Origin: Hypomesus transpacificus
Taxonomy: Eukaryota > Chordata > Actinopteri > Osmeriformes > Osmeridae
Assembly: GCF_021917145.1 (NCBI RefSeq)
Contig: NC_061080.1
Coordinates: forward strand, 6,089,631-6,153,630
Direction of reading: 5' to 3'
Length of the DNA stretch: 64,000 bases
Positions 11,266 to 22,900 of the stretch are shown one piece after another. Both the position numbers and the translations under genes were made by a program. Below the pieces are notes generated by a model. The model saw only the letters and a list, made by a program, of their open reading frames with translations, had not been told where the DNA came from and made no database searches. Within the stretch, counting starts at the first letter, position 1; every line of letters starts with the position of its first letter.

Positions 11266-14103
11266 AGAATCAGAATGGGATTTATTCGCCATGAAAGTTT
11301 GCACAGACAAGGAATTTACTTTGGCAGGAAGGTGCATACAATAAACATATAGGAACCAAAACATTTTATATGTGGACTACCTATACTAAGGGTACATAGG
11401 ATACATAAACTAGCAGTACTAAGTGGAATTAGAATTAAATAAAATGTACAATAAAATAAAATCTAAGTTGTCATAAAATAAAATATAATATAAGTTACCA
11501 CTTACAATATAAAACTACAAAAATACAAATATCATAAAAAAAAATACTAATGTGCAGATTAAAATTGTGTGATGTAGTGTGTTTTAAGTCATTAGAGTCA
11601 GTGTGGACCCTTGGCCTTGTTGAAGAGGCCAACAGCGGAAGGAAAAAAACTGTTTTTGTGGCGTGAGGTATTGGTCCTGATGGACCGCAGCATTCTGCCA
11701 GAGGGGAGTGACTGAAAAAGGGAGTGACCAGGGTGGGAGGAGTCGGACAAAATCTTCCTCGCTCGCCTCAGGGTCCTTGAGGTGTGCAGGTCCTCGATGG
11801 AAGGCAGATTGCAGCCAATCAGCTTCTCAGCAGTGCGGATGATACGCTGCAGCCTGCTCTTGTCCTTGGCAGTGGCAGCAGCGTATCAGACGGTGATAGA
11901 AGAGGTGAGGATGGACTCAATGATGGCTGAGTAGAAGTGCACCATCATTGTCTTTGGCAGGTTGAATTTCTTCAGCTGCCTAAGGAAGTACATCCTCTGT
12001 TGTGCTTTTTTGATGAGGTCCTGGGAGAGGATAGTGCCCAGGAAGCAGAGGGACTCCACAGTGTTGACTGGGGAGTCACTCAGGGTGATGGAGGTGAGTG
12101 GAGCTGTGTTCTTCCTGAAGTCCACAACCATCTTCACTGTCTTAAAGGGGCGATTGAAATTTTTTGGGGGGTATTTCACACTGTTCCTTAAGGTCTCAGA
12201 ATTGGGTACGTAATGAAATAAAAACGCGCAGATAAATCTATTGTGTCTACACAACACTGTTTTCAACAGATTGACTACATATCATTTGAAATTGTAACAT
12301 TACTTGTTTCCACTTCTGTTGTTGAAGCAAACTGGATTGACTTAGGTGGGTAGAACGTTAGGCTACAGCTTAGTAACCAAACCACATCGTGATTCTACTC
12401 GGCTTCAGTTAGCTAGCTAGCTCTAGATATCTTGCTGAAAAATAACATGACAAAGATCTGGACAAACATGCATCGTGAATTGTAGATTGACATTACACAG
12501 GTTATTTATTTGAATGAAACAGTCAGGAACATGAATCAACGTTAGCCCCATTGCCAATAAACTCGGCTAAATTATCACACATTCTACCTATACTCTTGCG
12601 TTAGCAAGCTAAACTTGTTTACATGCCTACAGTCTATGTGTTACTAGTAACAGTTACTAGCAATGCTAATGTATCCTGTATCTAGCACCTGCCTTTCTCC
12701 AGTTCTTTCAAATAGATTATTTAGACAGGCGTTAGCAATAAGCCAGACTGCTGTTCGTTTTATTATTTTTTCGGAAGATTCCCTTCTAATGCAGACTACA
12801 GCTAGTCTAGCTAGAGTCATTTGATGTGTGTAGAAACGTATTTAGCATTCTACCTGGTATGCTATATACAGGAAACGTTAACATTGCTAATAACTATTAG
12901 CACAACATCATACTGTCCTTATACCTTGCGGTTGCAATGAGCATACGGAACAGCACCTCTTTCCAGGTTCAGCTTCCTAGCAAATCCTGCTTGAAATTGT
13001 TCAAGGTTGTCAAAACTGTCTTGGGTGAAATGTTCAGAACAAATGAATGATTGAGTGTCGAACTTCGCCGGGATCTTCTCATAGACAACAGCAGCCATGC
13101 CTGTTGAATGTTTGGCTCCTTGGGAAGACTGTGAGTGTTAGCATTCCCTGTACAGCCTGGAACACAGCATTTACGACCGTGGTCCATTTTCGATATCCTT
13201 GTTATAATACAAAACATTCTTCTTTGTAATTCCTTATAAGTAGCCTACACAGAGCAGCGCGCAGCTAAACTAGTATCGGAGATAGACGCTACCTCGGGCT
13301 GGTCTGGATGTACATTTTGGGGCGTGACAAAGTAACAGACCAGAGCCAAAAAGGGCGGTCCCCCGTCCTAAGTCACATGGGTGGCTTTGTTGAAAAGCTT
13401 GCGTTTTACAGGCAATTTTTTTCTTTTTGAGATTTGCATAGGAAAGAGGTGTCAATGGACTTTGATATTCACTGCATGTTCATTTTACCCACCGAACTGT
13501 CGTTATTCAACCATAACAAGGTAAAATCGGTTTCGCAATCAATCGCCCCTTTAAGAGCATTGAGCTCTGGGTTGTTCTAGCTGCACCAGGTCACCAGGTT
13601 GGCCACTTCCCACCTATAATCAAACTCATCTCCACCAGAGATGAGCCTAATAAGGGTGGTGTCGTCCGCAAACTTCAGGAGTTTGACGGACGGATGACTG
13701 GAGGTGCAGCTGTTGGTGTACGGGGAGAAGAGCAGAGGAGAACGAACGCAGCCCTGAGGTGATCCGGTGCTGGTGGACCGGGAGTCAGAGACTTGTGTTC
13801 CCAACTTAACGCACGGCTTCCTGTCAGACAGAAAGTCTGTGATCAACCTGCAGTTGGAATCAGGCACGTTCAACTGGGAGAGCTTGTCCTGTAGCAGGGC
13901 TGGGATGATGGTATTGAAGGCAGAGCTGAAGTCCACAAACAGGATCCTGGCGTAGGATGCAGGGGAGTCCATGTGCTGTAGAGTGAAGTGGAGGGCCATG
14001 TTAATTGCATCGTCCACAGACCTGTTGGCTCTGTAGGCAAACTGCAGGGGGTCCAGTAGAGGGTCTGTGATGGATTTAAGGTGAGCTAGCACCAGGCGCT
14101 CGA
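11266..14103 (-). mobile_element. L2/CR1-type LINE, split by a DNA transposon
   Basis: On the minus strand, RT motifs appear at 14092-13577: FVDFSSAFNTI (motif A), TGSPQGCV (motif B) and LLKFADDTTL (motif C). After removal of 12146-13550, the frame resumes with a C-terminal section (AQQRMYFLRQLKKF, about 12010) that is partly frame-shifted down to about 11600. The 3' untranslated part ends near 11266 with a motif that reads CATGGCGAATAAATCCCATT on this strand. The 5' end is cut off by the foldback element at 14104. No intact protein remains. Confidence 0.85.
12146..13550 (-). mobile_element. Kolobok-like DNA transposon remnant with THAP domain
   Basis: It is flanked on both sides by TTAA (12142-12145 and 13551-13554). 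Its ends are inverted repeats starting AGGGGCGATTGA. The minus-strand frame 13217-12969 begins CCVPGCTGNAN, the CxxxxC start of a THAP zinc-binding domain. The matching C-x2-H half (SEHFTQDSF) lies in another frame, so a one-base-type frameshift near 13080 breaks it. TTAA duplication plus a THAP domain is the signature of the Kolobok superfamily (from memory). At 1.4 kb it is too short to hold a transposase, so it is an internally deleted copy. Confidence 0.75.
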
Positions 14104-16199
14104 ACCGGTGTTGTCGCCCAACTGGTTACCACGCTAACTGGTTTCCCAGCTGTGCATTCACCCATCAGTCTTGCTCCATCACCAGATTCGTAACAAATTC
14201 ACAAACATATTACTGGCGATTTTCAAGTCGGATCTCATATTTGTTGCTGCGAATATGAAAGTATGAAAGTATAGTCTACATGCGCACTACATTACATCCA
14301 TTCACGACAAAATGAATGGAGACAAAATAAAACATTTGCATGCTCGCATGAAGTGGGATTTGATCGGACTAGAGTAAAAACACGTTGGACATGCCAGTCC
14401 GTTGCCTTACACTATTGCTAGCTATTTGGCTTACGAAAACAAACCTAAATCAATAAGTTTTTATTACGTTGGCCTTCAGGTAACATCTTGTTTTGGCTTC
14501 TTCTAAAACAACTGGTTCCCATAGACACTACCCAAATGTAGGCTGCTAATCACGTATTTGGGGTTGTTTCGAGCCAATAGCTGTATTTTCCACAACATCA
14601 CAGCTCCTTCTGACACCACATATAAAAAATTCATACTAAGAACGTAGCTGCTAACCCAGACAATAGCCTACGCCAACCCTTTGTTTCTTCGCTGTATCTT
14701 TTGAAATCAATTAATTTCATAGTTGTATATGTAGCGAGCACTAGCATACATTAGCCATTCGCCAGGACAAAATAAATGGAAGCTAAGAAAATAAAATATT
14801 CCAGTGGGATTCGATACCATGAGTAAAAACAGATTCCATACTGAAGGTCTTTGAATTACACAACAAGCTACTGAAGTTGGTCGGAATATAGTGTATTCAG
14901 TCAGAAATGTATTAACTATGTTGAGCTTCAGGCAACATTTTGTTTTGGCTTCTTCTGAAACAACTTGGTACCGTTGACACTACCCGAATGTAGGCTACTA
15001 AACACGTATTTGAGCATCCAGGTAGGCTAACTTTGTGAGGTTTCTATGATACGTAAATTTTTATTTTGTTTCTAACAAACTAACTATTGCCATCATATTT
15101 TCATTTATTATGTGAAGCACTACACATGCATTGTTCGGATTTAAGCTGATATTGTCAGCGACGATATTACTTTGCAATATGTGGTGTCATTACGGGGCTG
15201 TGATATATTGGTAAATATGGCTATTGCCTCGAGACATCCCCAAATACGTGTTTAGTAGCCCACATTTCGGTAGTGTCAAGAGTAACAAGGTGTTTCAGAA
15301 GAAGCCAAAACAAAATGTTGCCTGAAGCCCAACGTAATTAATAAATTTGTGACTGACTACCTGAAATCCCATCTGCTACAGTAGCTCGCGGTGTAATGCA
15401 AAGAATTTGAAAGATACTTGTGTTTTTGCTTGTGAGATCGAATCTCACTCAAATCTTTTATTTTCTTGGCTTCCATGCATTTTGTCGTGGCGAATGGCTG
15501 TAATGTAGTGCTCGCTACATATACAACTATAAAATGAATTGATTTCAAAAGATACAGCGAAGAAACACTCAGCCGTACACAAAATCGCATAGGAAACGAT
15601 CAAACGCATGTTGTGTTTCAAAGGGTTAGCGTAGGCTATTTTGATCGTATTGTCTGGGTTAGCAGCGACGTTCTTAGTATGAATTTTTTATATGTAGTGC
15701 CAGAAGGAGCTGTGATGTCGTGGAAAATACGGTTATTGACTCGAAACAACCCCAAATACGTGATTAGTAGCCTACATTAGGGTAGTGTCTATGGGAACCA
15801 GTTGTTTTAGAAGAAGCCAAAACAAGATGTTACCTGAAGGCAAATGTAGTAAGTAAATACGTAACAATTTAGCACATTTTTCATGAGCCAGAAAAGCTTG
15901 TAGTGTAAAGCAATGGACTTCTGTGTAAACATGTTTTTGCTCTAGTGCGATCGAATCCCACTTCATGCGATCCTGCAAATGTTTTATTTTGTGTCCATTC
16001 ATTTTGTCATGAATGGATGTAATGTAGTGCGCACGTAGCCTATACCTTCATACTTTCATATTAAACATGAGATCCAACTTGAAAATCGCCATAATAAGTT
16101 CGTGAATTTGTGACTAATCTGGTGATGAAAGAAGACTGATACGTGAACGTACAGCTGGGGAACCAGTTAGCGTGGTAACCAGTTGGGCGACCACACCGG
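14104..16199. mobile_element. 2.1 kb foldback element with nested internal repeats
   Basis: The ends are inverted repeats: the left starts CCGGTGTTGTCGCCCAAC and the right, read in reverse, starts CCGGTGTGGTCGCCCAAC. Similarity continues through nearly the whole of each arm, about 1 kb per side, with the centre near 15150. Each arm also contains two related blocks (14230-14540 and 14740-15020, mirrored at 15225-15530 and 15745-16040), all sharing the phrase TTTTGGCTTCTTCT. No coding frame is convincing. It abuts the 5' end of the truncated LINE. No target duplication was identified. Confidence 0.88.
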
Positions 16200-16846
16200 G
16201 GCTGGGGTAAGTGTTTGCTGCAGCTGGCGTTAATCCTATGAACAAACGCTTCGTAACTGGAAAGTTTTTACTTTTAATTGACGATATTGAACACAGATGT
16301 TAAGTAACTTGTCTTTACTCTAAATATCTTCTCCGTTTTCAATTTGAAGCAGTACATTTAACAAGTAGGAATTCTCCCACGACATCCGCCCGCTCCGCTT
16401 TGACTAAGAAATGTTTTCTCAGTCCACCTACTGTCTAGCCTGACGTTGTCATACTCCTAATTCTAGTCAGAATATGAGTCTGATAATTCTCCGTTGGGCT
16501 TGTGAGTATGGGGCGTTTTTCAACCGAACTCGTAAAACAAATGCCTCTTTGCTCAATTGGATAGACCTACAACCAATCAGAGCAACGTAATATGTTGTTT
16601 GAATTCAACCCAAGCGCTCTTTCGTGACATTGTTGATTACGTTCTGTTGATCATCTGTCCATCATCGTATAAAGCCCGCCCTGGCAATTTCATTGGTCCG
16701 ACCAGCTCCTAGTGGTATATAGTTTGTCCCCAATACAAGCCCCTCCAGTATGGAGGATTATAGGGGCCAAAACTAAATAAATAAATACTTGGATAAATAC
16801 ATAGTTATATAACACAAAGCTTAAATAAATGACACAAAATATATAA
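16200..16846. other. No gene recognised
   Basis: Mixed-composition sequence between the foldback element and the L2 fragment. It includes AT-rich TAAATAAATA tracts near 16770-16850. No domain, splice structure or repeat end was recognised. Confidence 0.4.
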
Positions 16847-16922
16847 ATGTTACATGTATTTGTGTGTATATATATATATATGTTTACGTTTTCATGTGTT
16901 TACATTTATTCATTTATACTTA

Positions 16923-17517
16923 CATTTATGTATTTATACTTACATTTATGTATTTATACTTACATTTATTTGCCAGCACAAGCTCTTCTCCTGCCTGGCA
17001 CCCCAGTGGTGGAATCAACTCCCCACCTCCATCAGAGACACGGACTGTCTCTCCACCTTCAAGAGAAGGCTCAAGACGCACTTGTTCCGGGAGTACAATG
17101 GTACTTAGGAATGGTTTGCTGAATCCAACGCTAGTTCCCTCAAGGTTCACAATGACTCTTGCCTAGACTGTTGCTCTTGTTGGTTAGTGGTAGCTGATTT
17201 AAACTGTTGTATTCTTCTTTTTTAGTTAATCCTATTTTTATTGCTTTCCTACAGGTACACCTGCACTTAGAGATTAATGTTGTGTAATTTTAACTTGTTT
17301 AACTACATGCTCTTATGGTTTCTTCCCTTTAGCACTATTTTTGGTTGTTCACAATATGTACTTCTTGTTTTTTGACTACCCGCAATGCTGTGGGGCTATC
17401 TTGTTGTTATTATCAGTGACCTATGCACTTTGTGAAGCTCTCTCTTGGAAGTCGCTTTGGATAAAAGCGTCTGCTAAATGAATAAATGTAAATGTATGTA
17501 TTTATACTTACATTTAT
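16923..17517 (+). mobile_element. 5'-truncated L2 LINE 3' end in an 18-bp repeat
   Basis: The body (about 16972-17495) starts inside the last codons of the L2 ORF2 ([18 protein letters not shown]-stop). It continues through a 3' untranslated region ending in the tail motif TGGATAAAAGCGTCTGCTAA followed by AAATGTAAATG. Both sides carry TGTATTTATACTTACATTTA, which is either a target duplication or part of the 18-bp tandem repeat at 16923-16971. It is nearly identical to the 3' part of the L2 at 21310-22429. Confidence 0.88.
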
Positions 17518-17628
17518 CCACGGTGAAACTTGCTGCAGCAAAATAAATCTGTCGTCCCCCCGTCACCAAGTCAGGGGGCGGGTCAAAGCCTCTGATTGGT
17601 GGTTCAACTTGAGTCGATTACATTTGAC

Positions 17629-17646
17629 TAATTCAAGATGGCAGCA
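17629..17646 (+). promoter_or_regulatory. YY1-like AAGATGGC over the start codon
   Basis: The start codon of integrase copy B is embedded in CAAGATGGCAGC, which matches the core of the YY1 site found at many vertebrate TATA-less promoters. Copy A has the same AAGATGGC over its predicted start (2886). The shared site supports the chosen starts. Regulation by YY1 is inference. Confidence 0.4.
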
Positions 17647-20600
17647 CCCGGTGCGGAATCTGTCAATGAAATATTGCATGCTACAGTGGTCGAAATGTTG
17701 GCTGTAGCTGGACAGATGGAGGCAACTGATGATTCACTTTTTTTTTTAAATCATATTGAGGGCTTTGCTGAAATTATAGCAACAATATCGGCCCTGACTG
17801 ACACAGACATCGACGAAAATGTGTTCACGATCTTCAGCGATATGGTTCAGCAGATGAGGCTGCAGAGTGAAACAACAGAGACGGTAAACCCTGGACAACC
17901 TAGGGGTCGGACTCCGTTTGATTTGCCGGCTGGCACAATTGAACACTACGCATTCTCTGGCCTGAAAATACACGACATTGCCAACCTTTTTGGAGTGTCC
18001 AAGCGCAATATCAAGCGACGAATGCAGCAGAGTGTTATCAGGTAGGCCACTTTAAGATTAAGATGGGCAACCAATTGCTGGTAGCGTAGCGGGGACTAGA
18101 TGACACTGGCAGCTAATGTGCAACACCATAAGCTTTAAGGGCTATATAGGTTTGCAAATACGTTAACAAACAATAGTATTATTATAAGTTAAATATCAGT
18201 CGTCGATTGACAGTCCTATTATTTATTCTTCATTACAGAGTTCCAGATCTGTATTCCTTGATTTGTGATGAGGAATTGGACGGTATTGTCACTGATGTCC
18301 ATAGAATTCATCCCAACACGGGGTACAAGCTGATTCATGGTCATCTAAAATCAAGAGGAGTGCGAGTTCCAAGTAAGATTGTCTGGCTGGTGTGGAAGAA
18401 ATTGGGATTTCCCGTGTGCTTACATTATTCACTAATCAATAGAACTAGTCATTGGATATTAGTTAGTATGTTCTCATGTGAGCTTGCTATTAATAAGAGT
18501 AGGCTAGATTGTGTCTGTGTCAGGGTTATGTTCGGGGTCAGGAGAAAGTACTGGGTAAACGTCCCTTGTCATGACTACTGATCTCTCTAGTCTGAGAGTT
18601 GTCATGTGTTAGGGAGCTGTGAATCTTTTTCTCTGAGACTGTTGTAACGTCATTACTGCCTGACTGTCACCATCTATTTACATTCTTGTGCTCTATAAAA
18701 GATGTCCTCCGGCCTTCCGATCGGAGAGAGACATTATTGAGACCTAAGCCTGCATGGTGTTTTGTCGTCATTTATTGTCAGAGGTCTGGTTTTCTCTCCC
18801 AATCTACAGATTGATAAACACTTATTAAAATCCAGAACTCAACTGAACATTTTTTTAGTTTCAAGGGTGCAAGCTTCTTTGCGCAGAGTGGACCCAGCGG
18901 GGACTGCCATAAGAGCTCTTCGACTGCAGACACTCCGAAGAAGACAGTATTCTGTGCCTGGACCTAATAGTCTATGGCACATTGATGGAAATCACAAGTT
19001 GATAAAGTAGAGTGCAATTACTACCATCTGTGATTATAATCATAATGTTCATATGCTAACTTAATTAAATGATATTGCAACACCAAGCCAACAACTGCCC
19101 AGTAGAGGCCTTGCACAGAATGTAAGTCTAGTTTTCTAAAACTGATTGTTCCAATCCCTGATTGTGATTGACTATATCGCGTTCCATGCCGTTGTAAAAT
19201 CCAGCATTACCTTTCAAGTTGTCCTTATAACATTCTATTATAACATTACATATTACTGTGCATCGAATATTTCTAATAAAAAAAGACGTTACAAGGTAGC
19301 AAGCAACCTACAGAACGGCAGAATTAGTTGTGAATTTGATTTGCTGGGGAAGCGGTCCAAGGAATGTCCAAGAGGGACACTGGGCGGATGGACAAGCTGG
19401 TCAGGAAGGCGGTGGGGCAGAGCCTGGACTCACTGGGGACTGTGGTGGAGATACGGATGCGGGGCAAGCTCTTGGCCATCATGGGCAATGTTAATCATCC
19501 CCTCCTCCACCATGTCCTGGCAGGACAGTCCAGCAGCCTCCGTAGCGGGTGGCTCAACACCTTACGTTCTCGGACTGAGCGTCTTAGGAGATCCTTTGTC
19601 CCAGCTGTCATAAAACTCTAATATATGACTTCACACTGCACCACGTCTTGCACCTACAATATACATATACATCTTCACTGTACATAACTTATTGTATTGT
19701 CTGTTTGTATTGTATTGTCTGTACATATTGTATGTAATTGTAAATGAGAGCTGTGAGAAATAGGCTACCTGAATTTCCCCACGGGATTAATAAAGTATAT
19801 CTTTCTATCTATCCCCTTTTATTCGGTAGCGCAAGTGTTTCATCTTGGCTGTTGCGTGGCAACGATTTAACTATACTTTGTAGTGGCGGAAGAATGACTG
19901 TTTATTATTAAACTGTTTTGTTTCTTAAATTTGTCTTTATTTATGAAAACCATATCAAATATTTGTTGTAACAGTTTTAGAAAAGCAACAAGCCCCGCGA
20001 GTCCGTGCTTTGCCGATGATTAACACAGACTTGCGGGGCGTAGGCCTATTGCTGATATAACACAACACAAATGGGTATTGTTAATACAAAAATGTCAATG
20101 ATAGACCCATGCTTGGAGGTGATGATAACCCTGATGCTACTGTTTTTATAATGAATGCTACTGAAATGCTAACGTCAAGCCCTATTTGGTTTTTAGCATA
20201 ATTTCATATTTTAAGTGAAAACACCCGTTATTCTGTTCCCCCCCAAAACAGATGTAGATTTGTGGTTCACGGTGGAATCGACGGCTTCAGTCGACTGCTA
20301 GTGTACCTTACAGTCTCAACAAATAACCGTGCAGACACTGTCCTCAACAGCTTTCAAACAGCTATTGATCAGTTTGGGTTGCCTTCAAGGGTTCGTTCTG
20401 ACAAGGGTGGGGAGAACACAGTTGTGGCAGAGTTGATGATTCAGCGAAGAGGAGCAAACAGACACTCGCACATCACAGGCCGAAGTGTCCACAACCAAAG
20501 GTGATGAAATGTACAACCATCAAAACCCACAGTAAAAGAAAATCAAGTCATTATTACTCATATTTGCTGTATATTTACAGAATTGAGAGGATGTGGAGGG

Positions 20601-22480
20601 ATGTGTATGAGCATGTGCTGGACCTGTTCTACCACATCTTCTTCACTTTGGAAGAGCAGGGACTTCTTGAGCCAGACAACGAAGTCCATCTGTATGCCTT
20701 GCACTGGACATTCATTCCACTTATACAGAAGCACCTTGACTCGTTCAAAGATGGCTGGAACAATCATGGTCTCAGAACTGAGCACAATCAAACCCCACTG
20801 CAACTGTGGATGAGCCATGCATGGGAAGATCTGGAGGATCTAGCAGAGGTATATCAATTGTAATTGTAAAGTTTGCTACTGAATCATCTGGCTCAATCAA
20901 AGGCATTGATGTTGTACTTCCATGTTATTCTTCTGTATAAAATGATATTTAACTGATCTATTATAGACACCGTGGGTGGTTACATTACAGTGCAATTCAC
21001 CAAATTACTGTAAAAACAGAAAAGGACCATACATGCTACTTTTCTCATTTACTATAATTCATGGAGTTTTAAAACTGTTACCAGGTAAATGGTATATAAT
21101 TTTTTAACTAAACTTACACGAAATGTGTGAAATCGATTGTGTACTTCAGGTGGATGAAGACTATGGAATTGACTGGGACGGACCACACAACCACCATGGC
21201 AGAGTGACTGTACCCGAGGTTCAACTGCCTCGCCAACTTGAGGATGATGAAGTGGCCTCATTGCCTGGTCCAGTGGAGTCCTGCTCCGATGCAATGCAGA
21301 TCTACCTTGCCAAAACGGAACTTCTCATCATCCCGGCCAAACCCTCCATCTCCCATGACTTCTCAATCACCCTGGGATCTGCGACGGTGACCCCCTCATC
21401 CTCTGCCAGGAACCTTGGGGTTACCATGGATGACAAGCTCTCCCTCACGGCCCACATTGCTGCGGTCTCCCGGTCGTGTAGATTCACCCTCTACAACATC
21501 CGGAAGATCAGGAGATACCTGTCTGAGCACTCCACCCAGCTGCTTGTCCAAGCACTTGTCCTCTCCAAGTTGGACTACTGCAACTCGCTGCTCGCCGGTC
21601 TCCCATCATGCGCAACCCGCCCTCTTCAGAGGATTCAGAACGCAGCGGCCCGTCTGGTCTACAATCTACCCAGACGCTCCCACGTTACCCCGCTCCTCAT
21701 CTCCCTCCACTGGCTACCCATAACGGCCCGCATCAGATTCAAGACCCTGGTACTGACCTTCCGAGCAGTGAACGGGACTGCGCCCGACTACATCAAGTCT
21801 CTCCTGCAGCCTTACACCCCCACCCGCCACCTACGGTCTTCTTCAGACAACCGCCTGGTGGTCCCACCTCTCAAGACCGCCCGGTCCCAGCACAAGCTCT
21901 TCTCCTGCCTGGCACCCCAGTGGTGGAATCAACTCCCCACCTCCATCAGAGACACGGACTGTCTCTCCACCTTCAAGAGAAGGCTCAAGACACACTTGTT
22001 CCGGGAGTACAATGGTACTTAGGAATGGTTTGCTGAACCCAACGCTAGTTTCCTCAAGGTTCACAATGACTCTTGCTTAGACTGTTGCTCTTGTTGGTTA
22101 GTGGTAGCTGATTTAAACTGTTGTATTCTTTTTCTAGTTAATCCTATTTTTATTGCTTTCCTGCAGGTACACCTGCACTTAGAGATTAATGTTGTGTAAT
22201 TTTTAACTTGTTTAACTACATGCTCTTTTGGTTTCTTCCCTTTAGCACTATTTTTTGGTTGTTCACAATATGTACTTCTTGTTTTTGACTACCCGCAATG
22301 CTGTGGGGCTATCTTGTTGTTATTATCAGTGACCTATGCACTTTGTGAAGCTCTCTCTTGGAAGTCGCTTTGGATAAAAGCGTCTGCTAAATGAATAAAT
22401 GTAATGTAATGTAATGTAAATGTAATGTAATCTACCTTGAGACCGTGCAACGTCTATCAAGGATGATGGATGAAAGATAA
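17638..22480 (+). CDS. Integrase-core (DDE) gene, copy B, nearly intact
   Basis: Six exons with consensus splice sites and matching phases: 17638-18041, 18239-18372, 18859-19006, 20252-20500, 20581-20848, and 21150 to the stop. Exon 1 ends in a helix-turn-helix ([20 protein letters not shown]). Exon 3 has [10 protein letters not shown] with the first catalytic Asp. Exon 4 has [11 protein letters not shown] and VRSDKGGEN with the second Asp. Exon 5 opens with IERMWRD, supplying the Glu after about 34 residues. So all three DDE residues are present. One normally conserved position after DGNHKLIK is Cys where I would expect Trp. An L2 LINE (21310-22429) splits the last exon with a 10-bp duplication. 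Read through, the frame instead fuses to L2 ORF2 and stops at 22020-22022. The ancestral stop is 22478-22480. From memory, similar uncharacterised integrase-core proteins are multicopy in fish. Role as a transposase is inference. Confidence 0.82.
18391..18849 (+). mobile_element. 3'-truncated solo LTR filling an intron of copy B
   Basis: It is the same family as the LTR at 7018-7500, in the opposite orientation, starting TGTGGAAGAAATTGGG. It lacks the last roughly 45 bp of the other copy. It makes up nearly all of the intron between exons 2 and 3: 18 bases of intron remain before it and 9 after it, including the TTTTTTTAG acceptor. Splice sites are preserved. A TATA-like CTATAAAAG lies near 18695, on the strand of the host gene. 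Confidence 0.88.
19350..19806 (+). mobile_element. LINE 3' end in intron 3 of copy B
   Basis: It encodes the C-terminus of a fish L2/CR1-like reverse transcriptase in mixed frames ([16 protein letters not shown], ending [13 protein letters not shown] at 19621). A 3' untranslated tail follows, CACGGGATTAATAAAG and then CTATCTATC repeats. The orientation is the same as the host gene. It belongs to a different family from the L2 copies here, judged by the tail. Confidence 0.75.
21310..22429 (+). mobile_element. 5'-truncated L2 LINE in the last exon of copy B
   Basis: It is flanked by a perfect 10-bp duplication ATCTACCTTG at 21300-21309 and 22430-22439. It encodes the C-terminal third of L2 ORF2 ([38 protein letters not shown]) to the stop at 22022. 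It then has a 3' region ending in TTTGGATAAAAGCGTCTGCT and AATGTAATGTAA tail repeats. The frame is open from the host exon into the LINE, which makes a fused reading frame. The perfect duplication and open frame suggest a fairly recent insertion. Confidence 0.95.
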
Positions 22481-22900
22481 GATCCCTTGATAGGTGTGGG
22501 AACTACCAACGTTTATTAAAGGTATTGTGTTTGGGTAGCATTGTGTGATAACAAAAAATTGAGAACCAATACTTTGAGAACAAATGTACATGACGTCACA
22601 CCAGAAACTCAGATATGGAAGAAAATAAGAAAGTTACATTTTCGAATTAAAATATCACAAATGTATTATTCTCTGCAGAATTTATCCCCCCCAAAAATGG
22701 GTGTTATGCCTGATTAATTAGGTGGGGGTAGAAACCTAAAACTTGCTTGTAGGCCCTCCTACAAGAAGAAAAAAATATATAAATATATTTGAAGATTTGA
22801 TCGAGATTAGATCGACTCAAACTAAGACTTTTAACACTGAACTATTTGTGCCCTAAGAACCCCTGCCATCAACCCCCTTTTCTCCTCCTCACTGTCCTTG
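22481..22900. other. Spacer between two convergent genes
   Basis: The stop of integrase copy B (22480) and the stop of the HECT gene (22901) face each other across this 420-bp stretch. It contains a CCCCCCAAAAATGGG tract near 22688 and AT-rich sequence near 22770. Both 3' untranslated ends must lie here or overlap. No separate gene is visible. Confidence 0.6.

Noticed and set aside
16847..17166. Plus-strand frames starting MLHVFVCIYIY or MYIYIYVYVFM
   Set aside because: They begin in an AT-rich repeat and run into the real L2 C-terminal codons, or into its wrong frame.
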